Below are positions 8,425 to 15,995 of a stretch of 64,000 bases of DNA, piece after piece. Position 1 is the first letter of the stretch. The number at the start of each line of letters is the position of its first letter. Position numbers and translations under genes: made by a program. The notes under the pieces were generated by a model. It was not told the origin of the DNA. It saw only the letters and a list, made by a program, of their open reading frames with translations, and did no database searches. The DNA comes from Streptomyces sp. NBC_00536 (lineage in GTDB: Bacteria > Actinomycetota > Actinomycetes > Streptomycetales > Streptomycetaceae): assembly GCF_036346295.1 (NCBI RefSeq), contig NZ_CP107819.1, positions 6,944,001 through 7,008,000 on the forward strand, given 5' to 3'.

Positions 8425-9626
8425 CCCTGCAGTCGGTACTCCTCGAGCAGGCGTCGCCCAATGATCATTTTTTGGATCTCGGCGGTACCTTCACCGATCA
8501 GCAGCATCGGTGCCTCCCGGTAGAGGCGCTCGATCTCATACTCCTTCGAGAAGCCGTAGCCGCCGTGGATGCGGAACGCGTCCTCGACCACCTCCTTGCA
8601 GTACTCGGAGGCGAGGTACTTCGCCATCCCTGCTTCGAGGTCGTTTCGTTCCCCGGAGTCCTTTTTGCGTGCTGCATTGACCATCATCGCATGGGCGGCC
8701 TCGACCTTGGTAGCCATCTCGGCCAGCTTGAACTGGATGGCCTGGTGCTCGGCGATGGCCTTGCCGAAAGTGTGACGTTGCTGGGCATATGAGACACCCA
8801 ACTCGAACGCACGCTGAGCGACGCCACAGCCACGAGCCGCCACGTTGACACGGCCGACCTCGACCCCGTCCATCATTTGGTAAAACCCTCGGCCGGTTGT
8901 CCCGCCAAGGACCCGATTGGCCGGAATGCGCAGTCCGTCCATGATCAGCTCAGTGGTGTCGACACCCTTGTAGCCCATCTTGTCGATCTTGCCCGGGATG
9001 GTCAGGCCGGGACGCACCTCACCGAAGCCGGCCTCCTTCTCGATCAGGAAGGTCGTCATCGACTTGTGGGGCGCCGTGCCCTCCGGGTGGCCTTCGTCAC
9101 TGCGGACGAGGACGGCGACCAGCGTCGAGGTGCCGCCGTTCGTCAGCCACATCTTCTGGCCGTTCAGGACGTACTCGTCGCCGTCCCGCACCGCCTTGGA
9201 CGTGATCGCCGACACGTCGGAGCCCAGACCCGGCTCGGACATCGAGAACGCGCCGCGGACCTCGCCCGCCGCCATCCGGGGCAGGAAGTGGTCCTTCTGC
9301 TCCTGGGTGCCGTGCTGCTTGATCATGTACGCCACGATGAAGTGGGTGTTGATGATGCCCGAGACGGACATCCAGCCCCGCGCGATCTCCTCCACGCACA
9401 GCGCGTAGGTGAGCAGGGACTCACCCAGGCCGCCGTACTCCTCCGGGATCATCAGGCCGAAGAGGCCGAGTTCCTTGAGGCCGTCGACGATCTGCTGCGG
9501 GTACTCGTCGCGGTGCTCCAGCTGGGTCGCGACCGGGATGATCTCCTTGTCGACGAACTCCCGGACGGTCTTGAGGATCTCCCGCTGGACGTCGTTGAGG
9601 CCGGCGGTCTGGGCAAGTCGGGTCAT
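8421..9626 (-). CDS. Acyl-CoA dehydrogenase, probable methylsuccinyl-CoA dehydrogenase
   Basis: A 401-residue flavoprotein of the acyl-CoA dehydrogenase family. It shows the FAD-binding stretch FSMSEPGLGSDVSAI, the KMWLTNGG segment and the C-terminal GEGTAEIQ containing the catalytic-base glutamate. It is the last gene of the EMC block, four bases after the MaoC gene, so the likely substrate is (2S)-methylsuccinyl-CoA, oxidised to mesaconyl-CoA. Characterised proteobacterial methylsuccinyl-CoA dehydrogenases have an N-terminal extension (about 550 residues in total) that this protein lacks, so the assignment rests on context. Confidence 0.85.
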   Translation of the reverse strand: MTRLAQTAGLNDVQREILKTVREFVDKEIIPVATQLEHRDEYPQQIVDGLKELGLFGLMIPEEYGGLGESLLTYALCVEEIARGWMSVSGIINTHFIVAYMIKQHGTQEQKDHFLPRMAAGEVRGAFSMSEPGLGSDVSAITSKAVRDGDEYVLNGQKMWLTNGGTSTLVAVLVRSDEGHPEGTAPHKSMTTFLIEKEAGFGEVRPGLTIPGKIDKMGYKGVDTTELIMDGLRIPANRVLGGTTGRGFYQMMDGVEVGRVNVAARGCGVAQRAFELGVSYAQQRHTFGKAIAEHQAIQFKLAEMATKVEAAHAMMVNAARKKDSGERNDLEAGMAKYLASEYCKEVVEDAFRIHGGYGFSKEYEIERLYREAPMLLIGEGTAEIQKMIIGRRLLEEYRLQG

Positions 9627-9630
9627 GGTG

Positions 9631-10143
9631 CTACTTCCCCTGTTCCTTCAGCGTGGGGCGGCCGGGCTGTTCGCCGCCGCGCTCCTTGATGTACGTCTCG
9701 GTCGGGACCATCACCTTGCGCCGGAAGACGCAGACGAGGGTGCCGTCCTGCTTGTAGCCCTTGGTCTCCACGTAGACGATGCCGCGGTCGTTCTTCGACT
9801 TCGACGGCGTCTTGTCCAGGACCGTGGTCTCGCCGTAGATCGTGTCCCCGTGGAAGGTCGGCGCCACGTGGCGCAGCGACTCGATCTCCAGGTTGGCGAT
9901 CGCCTTGCCGGAGACGTCCGGCACGGACATGCCCAGCAGCAGCGAGTAGATGTAGTTGCCCACGACGACGTTCTTGCCGAAGTCGGTGGTGTTCTCGGCG
10001 TAGTTGCTGTCCATGTGGAGCGGGTGGTGGTTCATGGTCAGCAGGCAGAAGAGGTGGTCGTCGTACTCGGTGACCGTCTTTCCGGGCCAGTGCTTGTAGA
10101 CCGCGCCGATCTCGAACTCTTCGTAGGTGCGTCCGAACTGCAT
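9631..10143 (-). CDS. MaoC-like hydratase, probable mesaconyl-CoA hydratase
   Basis: A 170-residue hot-dog-fold protein. The hydratase-2 motif with catalytic Asp and His is visible as TEYDDHLFCLLTMNHHPLH. In the EMC pathway this step would hydrate mesaconyl-CoA to beta-methylmalyl-CoA, the substrate of the lyase encoded just upstream. The ATG at 10143 is preceded by GGAGG inside the end of the lyase gene, and only five bases separate the lyase stop from this start. Known mesaconyl-CoA hydratases are about twice as long (two hot-dog units), so this would be a single-unit version acting as an oligomer. Confidence 0.85.
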   Translation of the reverse strand: MQFGRTYEEFEIGAVYKHWPGKTVTEYDDHLFCLLTMNHHPLHMDSNYAENTTDFGKNVVVGNYIYSLLLGMSVPDVSGKAIANLEIESLRHVAPTFHGDTIYGETTVLDKTPSKSKNDRGIVYVETKGYKQDGTLVCVFRRKVMVPTETYIKERGGEQPGRPTLKEQGK

Positions 10144-10148
10144 GGTGC

Positions 10149-11123
10149 CTAGCCCTCCGGGATCTCGAACTTGGTGGTGCGCCGCATGCCCGCCGCGCGC
10201 CCCTTGCCGGAAATGACCAGGGCCATCTTGCGGCTGGCCTCGTCGATCATCTCGTCGCCGAGCATCGCGGAGCCCTTCTTGCCGCCGGCCTCCGAGGTGC
10301 ACCAGTCGTAGGCGTCCAGGATCAGCTCGGCGTGGTCGTAGTCCTCCTGCGAGGGGGAGAAGACCTCGTTCGCGGCGTCGACCTGGCCGGGGTGCAGCAC
10401 CCACTTGCCGTCGAAGCCGAGGGCGGCGGCGCGGCCCGCGACCTCGCGGTAGCCGTCCACGTTCTTGATCTGGAGGAAGGGGCCGTCGATCGCCTGGAGG
10501 TCGTGCATGCGGGCCGCCATCAGGATCCGCATCAGGATGTAGTGGTAGGCGTCCGCGCCGTAGCCGGGCGGCTGCATGCCCACGACCAGCGACTTCATGT
10601 TGATCGAGGCCATGAAGTCGGCCGGGCCGAAGATGATGGTCTCCAGCCGCGGCGAGGCGGCGGCGATCGCGTCGACGTTCACCAGGCCCTTGGCGTTCTC
10701 GATCTGCGCCTCGATGCCGATCTTGCCGACCTCGAAGCCCATGGTCTTCTCGATCTGCGTCAGGAGGAGGTCGAGCGCCACGACCTGCTGGGCGTCCTGG
10801 ACCTTCGGCAGCATGATGCAGTCGAGGTTCTGGCCCGCGCCCTCGACGACGGTGATCACATCGCGGTACGTCCAGTGCGTGGTCCAGTCGTTGACGCGCA
10901 CCACGCGGGTCTTGCCGGTCCAGTCGCCCTGGTTCAGTGCCTCCACGATCGTGTGGCGGGCGCCCTCCTTGGCGAGCGGGGCGCAGGCGTCCTCCAGGTC
11001 GAGGAAGACCTGGTCGGCCGGCAGGCCCTGGGCCTTCTCCAGGAAGCGCGGGTTCGAACCCGGCACCGCGAGACAGGAGCGGCGCGGCCGCAGCCGGTTG
11101 ACCGGGGAAGTGGGCGTGGTCAT
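10149..11123 (-). CDS. mcl1: HpcH/HpaI-type CoA-ester lyase (malyl-/methylmalyl-CoA lyase)
   Basis: A 324-residue TIM-barrel lyase of the CitE/Mcl1 family. It shows RRSCLAVPGSNPRF, the acidic VFLDLEDACAP segment, and the Mg-binding glutamate and aspartate in IEAQIENAKGL and FGPADF. In the EMC pathway it splits beta-methylmalyl-CoA into glyoxylate and propionyl-CoA and can condense acetyl-CoA with glyoxylate. The gene overlaps the mutase stop by four bases (ATGA), so translation is coupled. Confidence 0.9.
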   Translation of the reverse strand: MTTPTSPVNRLRPRRSCLAVPGSNPRFLEKAQGLPADQVFLDLEDACAPLAKEGARHTIVEALNQGDWTGKTRVVRVNDWTTHWTYRDVITVVEGAGQNLDCIMLPKVQDAQQVVALDLLLTQIEKTMGFEVGKIGIEAQIENAKGLVNVDAIAAASPRLETIIFGPADFMASINMKSLVVGMQPPGYGADAYHYILMRILMAARMHDLQAIDGPFLQIKNVDGYREVAGRAAALGFDGKWVLHPGQVDAANEVFSPSQEDYDHAELILDAYDWCTSEAGGKKGSAMLGDEMIDEASRKMALVISGKGRAAGMRRTTKFEIPEG

Positions 11124-13189
11124 GCGGGGACCTCCGTGCTTGCGACGTTCTCTAGTGGGTGGAGCTTGTTCGCCTTGCGGATCTCGTCGACGATACGGCC
11201 GATGATCTCCGTGATGCCGAAGTCCTTCGGGGTGAAGACGGCGGCGACCCCGGCCGCCTTCAGGGTGACGGCATCGGCGTTCGGAATGATGCCTCCGACG
11301 ATGACGGGAATGTCACCCGCCCCCGCCGCCCGGAGGCGTTCGAGGACGTCCGGGACCAGCGCGCAGTGCGAGCCGGACAGGATGGACAGCCCCACGCAGT
11401 GCACGTCCTCGGCCAGGGCGGCCGTGGAGATTTCCTCGGGGGTCAGCCGGATGCCCTGGTAGACCACCTCGAACCCGGCGTCGCGGGCCCGTACGGCGAT
11501 CTGCTCGGCCCCGTTGGAGTGCCCGTCCAGGCCCGGCTTGCCGACCAGCAGCCGCAGCCGCCCGGCGCCCAGGTCCGCGGCCGTACGGGTCACCTTCGCA
11601 CGGACCTCGGCCATCGGTGTGCCCGGCTCGGCGGTGACCGCGACCGGCGCCGAGGAGACCCCGGTCGGCGCCCGGAACTCGCCGAACACCTCGCGCAGGG
11701 CGTTCGACCACTCGCCGGTGGTGACACCGGCGCGGGCGCACTCCAGGGTGGCCTCCATCAGGTTCTCGGTGCCGGCCGCCGCCTCCTTGAGCCGGTCCAG
11801 GGCCTGGCGGGTGGTGGGGAAGACGAAGGGATCGCCGTTGCCCTGCCGCTCGGAGGACTCCTCGCGCTCGGCGCGCCAGCGGCCGATCCGCTCGACGGTC
11901 AGCGCCTCCACGGCTCCGTCCACCGTCATGATCGCGCCGTCCAGGTCGGCGGTCAGCGGGTTCGGCTCTGTCTGCTGGAAGCAGTTGACGCCGACGATCT
12001 TGTCCTCGCCGTCCTCGATCCGGGCCCGCCGCTCGGCGTGCGAGGAGACCAGCTGGGACTTCAGGTACCCGGATTCGACGGCGGCCATGGCCCCGCCCAT
12101 CTCCTGGATCCGCTCGATCTCCGCCATGCACTCGGTGACCAGCGAGTCCACCTTGGCCTCGATCACGTGCGAGCCCGCGAAGATGTCCTCGTACTCCAGC
12201 AGGTCGCTCTCCAGCGCCAGCACCTGCTGGATGCGCAGCGACCACTGCTGGTCCCAGGGCCGGGGCAGGCCCAGCGCCTCGTTCCAGGCCGGCAGCTGGA
12301 CGGCGCGGGCGCGGGCGTCCTTGGAGAGGGTGACCGCCAGCATCTCCAGCACGATCCGCTGGACGTTGTTCTCCGGCTGCGCCTCGGTCAGGCCGAGGGA
12401 GTTGACCTGGACGCCGTAGCGGAAGCGCCGCTGCTTCTCGTTCTCGATGCCGTAGCGCTCGCGGGTGATCCGGTCCCAGATGCGGCCGAAGGCGCGCATC
12501 TTGCACATCTCCTCGATGAAGCGGACGCCCGCGTTCACGAAGAAGGAGATACGGGCGACCACCTCGCCGAAACGTTCCGCCGGGACCTGGCCCGAATCGC
12601 GGACCGAGTCGAGCACGGCGATCGCCGTGGACATCGCGTACGAGATCTCCTGGACCGGAGTGGCTCCCGCCTCCTGCAGGTGGTAACTGCAGATGTTGAT
12701 CGGGTTCCACTTCGGGATGTGGTTGACCGTGTACGCGATCATGTCCGTCGTCAGGCGGAGCGAGGGCCCGGGCGGGAAGACGTGCGTCCCGCGCGAGAGG
12801 TACTCCTTGACGATGTCGTTCTGGGTGGTGCCCTGGAGCTGGGCGATGTCCGCGCCCTGCTCCTCGGCGGCCACCTGGTAGAGCGCCAGCAGCCACATGG
12901 CGGTGGCGTTGATCGTCATCGAGGTGTTCATCTGCTCCAGGGGGATGTCCTGGAACAGCCGCCGCATGTCGCCCAGATGGGAGACCGGAACCCCGACCCG
13001 GCCGACCTCGCCGCGGGCGAGGATGTGGTCGGGGTCGTATCCGGTCTGCGTCGGCAGGTCGAAGGCGACCGACAGACCCGTCTGGCCCTTGGCGAGGTTG
13101 CGGCGGTACAGCTCGTTGGACGCCTCGGCCGTGGAGTGGCCGGCGTACGTCCGCATGAGCCACGGACGGTCTTTCTGGCGCTCTGTCAT
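11120..13189 (-). CDS. meaA: Ethylmalonyl-CoA mutase, coenzyme B12 dependent
   Basis: A 689-residue single-chain mutase with the substrate-binding barrel at the N-terminus (RTYAGHSTAEASNELYRRN, FDLPTQTGYDPDH) and a B12-binding domain at the C-terminus. The DxHxxG motif is present in GLDGHSNGAEQ and the cobalamin loop in LSILSGSH. The enzyme converts (2R)-ethylmalonyl-CoA to methylsuccinyl-CoA. Fusion of both domains and the position directly after ccr separate it from methylmalonyl-CoA mutase, which normally has two subunits. A 67-bp gap follows the ccr stop. I see no cobalamin riboswitch upstream. Confidence 0.94.
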   Translation of the reverse strand: MTERQKDRPWLMRTYAGHSTAEASNELYRRNLAKGQTGLSVAFDLPTQTGYDPDHILARGEVGRVGVPVSHLGDMRRLFQDIPLEQMNTSMTINATAMWLLALYQVAAEEQGADIAQLQGTTQNDIVKEYLSRGTHVFPPGPSLRLTTDMIAYTVNHIPKWNPINICSYHLQEAGATPVQEISYAMSTAIAVLDSVRDSGQVPAERFGEVVARISFFVNAGVRFIEEMCKMRAFGRIWDRITRERYGIENEKQRRFRYGVQVNSLGLTEAQPENNVQRIVLEMLAVTLSKDARARAVQLPAWNEALGLPRPWDQQWSLRIQQVLALESDLLEYEDIFAGSHVIEAKVDSLVTECMAEIERIQEMGGAMAAVESGYLKSQLVSSHAERRARIEDGEDKIVGVNCFQQTEPNPLTADLDGAIMTVDGAVEALTVERIGRWRAEREESSERQGNGDPFVFPTTRQALDRLKEAAAGTENLMEATLECARAGVTTGEWSNALREVFGEFRAPTGVSSAPVAVTAEPGTPMAEVRAKVTRTAADLGAGRLRLLVGKPGLDGHSNGAEQIAVRARDAGFEVVYQGIRLTPEEISTAALAEDVHCVGLSILSGSHCALVPDVLERLRAAGAGDIPVIVGGIIPNADAVTLKAAGVAAVFTPKDFGITEIIGRIVDEIRKANKLHPLENVASTEVPA

Positions 13190-13256
13190 CTCAGGCTGTC
13201 CCTTTGGCCTTTGAGGCGGTGTCAGACGTTACGGCTGTGCTTGTTGGTCCGCTCCG

Positions 13257-14594
13257 CTACGCGTCGCGGAACAGGTTGATGGCTTCGAGGTGCGTGGCGC
13301 GCATCTCGTGGTCGCGCACGCCCAGGCCCTCGGCGGGAGCCAGTGCGAGGACGCCGACCTTGCCCTGGTGCAGGTTGCGGTGGACGTCGTAGGCGGCCTG
13401 GCCGGTCTCCTCCAGGGAGTAGACCCGGGAGAGGGTGGGGTGGATCTTGCCCTTGGCCACGAGGCGGTTGGCCTCCCACGCCTCGCGGTAGTTCGCGAAG
13501 TGCGAGCCCACGATCTTCTTGAGCGACATCCACAGGTAGCGGTTGTCGTACTCGTGGTTGTAGCCCGAGGTCGAGGCGCAGGTGACGATCGTGCCGCCCT
13601 TGCGGGTGACGTAGACGCTGGCGCCGAAGGTCTCGCGGCCCGGGTGCTCGAAGACGATGTCCACGTCCTCGCCGCCGGTCAGTTCGCGGATGCGCTTGCC
13701 GAAGCGCTTCCACTCCTTGGGGTCCTGGGTGTGCTCGTCCTTCCAGAACTTGTAGCCCTCGGCGCTGCGGTCGATGATCGCGGTCGCGCCCATCGCGCGG
13801 CAGATGTCCGCCTTCTGCTCGCTGGAGACGACGCAGATCGGGTTCGCGCCGCCGGCCAGGGCGAACTGCGTGGCGTAGGAGCCGAGTCCGCCGCTGGCGC
13901 CCCAGATCAGGACGTTGTCGCCCTGCTTCATGCCGGCGCCGTTGCGGGAGACCAGCTGGCGGTAGGCGGTGGAGTTGACCAGGCCGGGGGAGGCGGCCTC
14001 CTCCCAGCTGAGGTGGTCCGGCTTGGGCATCAGCTGGTTGGACTTGACCAGTGCGATCTCTGCCAGGCCGCCGAAGTTGGTCTCGAAGCCCCAGATCCGC
14101 TGCTCGGGGTCGAGCATCGTGTCGTTGTGGCCGTCCGAGGACTCCAGCTCGACCGAGAGGCAGTGCGCGACGACCTCGTCGCCCGGCTTCCAGGCGTTCA
14201 CGCCGGGGCCGGTGCGCAGGACCACGCCCGCCAGGTCGGAACCGATGATGTGGTACGGCAGGTCGTGCCGCTTGGTCAGCTCCGAAAGGCGCCCGTAACG
14301 CTCCAGGAAGCTGAAGGTCGACACGGGCTCGAAGATCGAGGTCCACACCGAGTTGTAGTTGACCGAGGAGGCCATGACGGCCACCAGGGCTTCGCCCGGG
14401 CCGAGTTCGGGGACCGGGACCTGGTCGAGGTGCAGGGACTTGCGCGGGTCCTTCTCGCGGGTGGTGAGCCCCGCGAACATTTCGGCTTCGTCCTTGTGCA
14501 CGGTGATCGCGCGGTAGGAGTCGGGCAGCGGCAGGGCCGCGAAGTCGGCGGCCGTCGCGGCCTGCGACTGGATCGCGTCCAGGATGTCCTTCAC
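13257..14594 (-). CDS. ccr: Crotonyl-CoA carboxylase/reductase
   Basis: A 445-residue medium-chain dehydrogenase/reductase that reductively carboxylates crotonyl-CoA to ethylmalonyl-CoA with NADPH and CO2. This is the signature reaction of the EMC pathway and a source of ethylmalonyl-CoA extender units for polyketides. Visible signatures are ASSVNYNSVW near the N-terminus, the nucleotide loop WGASGGLGSYA, and FEHPGRETFG. The GTG at 14594 (VKDILDAIQ) follows GGAGG at seven bases, matching the N-terminus I recall for Streptomyces Ccr; a longer frame upstream is Pro/Arg-rich and unlikely. Confidence 0.95.
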   Translation of the reverse strand: MKDILDAIQSQAATAADFAALPLPDSYRAITVHKDEAEMFAGLTTREKDPRKSLHLDQVPVPELGPGEALVAVMASSVNYNSVWTSIFEPVSTFSFLERYGRLSELTKRHDLPYHIIGSDLAGVVLRTGPGVNAWKPGDEVVAHCLSVELESSDGHNDTMLDPEQRIWGFETNFGGLAEIALVKSNQLMPKPDHLSWEEAASPGLVNSTAYRQLVSRNGAGMKQGDNVLIWGASGGLGSYATQFALAGGANPICVVSSEQKADICRAMGATAIIDRSAEGYKFWKDEHTQDPKEWKRFGKRIRELTGGEDVDIVFEHPGRETFGASVYVTRKGGTIVTCASTSGYNHEYDNRYLWMSLKKIVGSHFANYREAWEANRLVAKGKIHPTLSRVYSLEETGQAAYDVHRNLHQGKVGVLALAPAEGLGVRDHEMRATHLEAINLFRDA

Positions 14595-14810
14595 GGTGGT
14601 GCCTCCGGCTGAGCGTTGAGGGAACGCTGAGGGGGTGGTGCGGTGAGGGTGGAGCAAGGCGAGGGTGCGGTGCTGAGGGCGTGCCGTCGGTCCGGCGGGG
14701 GTGGTGCGTGGCGACGCGCGGGTGGCGCGGAGGGTGCCTGTGACGCAGGCGTCCGGGGCGCGCTCCGTGCCGTGGTGGGCGTGGATCGCGGGGACATCCG
14801 GACGAGATTC

Positions 14811-14852
14811 AACGTATGGCACCCCGTGTCACTCGGCAAGGCACTGCGTGCC
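14811..14852 (-). promoter_or_regulatory. Candidate ccr promoter with adjoining palindrome
   Basis: On the minus strand TTGCCG (14834-14839) and TACGTT (14811-14816) lie exactly 17 bp apart, a good vegetative -35/-10 pair about 210 bp before the ccr start. The palindrome GGCACTGCGTGCC (14840-14852) abuts the -35 box and could be an operator. The rest of the 390-bp gap between ccr and the tetR stop holds no gene. Confidence 0.4.
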
Positions 14853-14942
14853 AAGAATTTCTCTCATTTGCCGATTGACCTGCGCGTATGAGCGATGATC
14901 GATCAGAGTTACCCACGAGTAGGGACAAGGCGGGCACAAAGA

Positions 14943-14973
14943 AAGGGCCGCCCCCGGAACGGGAGCGGCCCTT
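14943..14973 (-). terminator. Terminator after the TetR gene
   Basis: Arms AAGGGCCGC (14943-14951) and GCGGCCCTT (14965-14973) form a G/C-rich hairpin 13 bp beyond the tetR stop codon, separating tetR from the ccr promoter. Confidence 0.65.
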
Positions 14974-14986
14974 GTGACGAGCGTCG

Positions 14987-15796
14987 CTATCTGTTGCGCA
15001 GCGCCTCTTCGATCGTCCTCATGACCTCGTCGAGCGGAGCGTCCGTACGGGCCACCGCGACCAGTACCTCGCCCTCGGTGCGGACGGCGGCCGGAGCCGG
15101 CGCCCCCGCCTGCGAGCGCCCCGCCCCGATCCCGGAGCCGAAGGTCTTGCGCACGATCGAGAACGCGTGGTCCAGCTGCCCCTCCACGTCCCCCTGGCCG
15201 CCCGCCCGCAGCCAGCGCCGCAGCACGTGGTTGTGGGCGGTGACCACCGCGGAGGCCGCCACCTCGGCGAGCAGCGGATCGTCGTTGCCGGCGTGGTGGT
15301 CCTGCTCGTCGAAATGGGCCAGCAGGTAGCGCGTGAACAGCCGCTCGTAGCGGGCCACCGAGGCGATCTCCCGCTCCCGCAGCGCGGGCACCTCGCGGGT
15401 CAGCCGGTAGCGCTCCACCGACACCGCCGGGGAGGCGGCGTACATCTTCATGACTTCCTTGATCCCGCGGCACACCGTGTCGAGCGGGTGCTCGTGCGCC
15501 GGGGCCACGTCCAGGACCGCCTCGGCCCGGGTCAGGGTGTCGTCGTGGTCCGGGAAGATCGCCTCTTCCTTGGACCGGAAATGGCGGAAGAAGGTCCGCC
15601 GCGCGACACCCGCGGTCGCGGCGATCTCGTCGACCGTGGTGGCCTCGTACCCCTTCGTCGCGAACAGCTCCATGGCCGCGGCGGCCAGCTCGCGGCGCAT
15701 CTTGAGGCGCTGGGCGGCCGCCCGGGTACCCGCGGCGCTCTCCGGGGCGTCGGAGGCCGAGGCGGCGCGGGACGAGGTCTTGGCGGGCTGGGACAT
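14987..15796 (-). CDS. TetR-family transcriptional regulator
   Basis: A 269-residue regulator with an N-terminal TetR helix-turn-helix, TVDEIAATAGVARRTFF then RHFRSKEEA, after a Ser/Ala-rich lead of about 35 residues. The C-terminal ligand domain is unassigned. It sits between the 3-hydroxyacyl-CoA dehydrogenase and ccr on the same strand, so a CoA-ester ligand and control of the EMC block are reasonable guesses. Start candidates are ATG 15796 (MSQPAK) and ATG 15814 (MKYFRS); neither has a strong ribosome site. A 22-bp palindrome lies at the 5' end. Confidence 0.88.
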   Translation of the reverse strand: MSQPAKTSSRAASASDAPESAAGTRAAAQRLKMRRELAAAAMELFATKGYEATTVDEIAATAGVARRTFFRHFRSKEEAIFPDHDDTLTRAEAVLDVAPAHEHPLDTVCRGIKEVMKMYAASPAVSVERYRLTREVPALREREIASVARYERLFTRYLLAHFDEQDHHAGNDDPLLAEVAASAVVTAHNHVLRRWLRAGGQGDVEGQLDHAFSIVRKTFGSGIGAGRSQAGAPAPAAVRTEGEVLVAVARTDAPLDEVMRTIEEALRNR

Positions 15797-15816
15797 GGAT
15801 CGAAAGTACTTCATTG

Positions 15817-15838
15817 CCGCAGGAGAGCGCTCCTGCGG
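15817..15838. promoter_or_regulatory. 22-bp palindrome at the tetR 5' end (candidate operator)
   Basis: Nine-base arms CCGCAGGAG and CTCCTGCGG flank AGCG, with an inner AGCGCT palindrome. It lies just upstream of the possible tetR start codons, where a TetR protein binding its own operator would block its own expression. Autoregulation is typical for the family; binding here is inferred. The remaining bases up to 15995 show nothing else clear. Confidence 0.45.
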
Positions 15839-15995
15839 GGCCAGGGAGTGGGATGGATGCGGGGGAGGGCCCGCACTGGGCTCGGTGGGTGTGTCCCGCC
15901 GTGAGGGTCCGGCAGTCCCGAGCAGCCCTCCCCACGCATCCGGCTCGGATGCCCGCCGGCCGGGCCGTGGCTCGCCGGCGGGGGCGCGCACGGGC

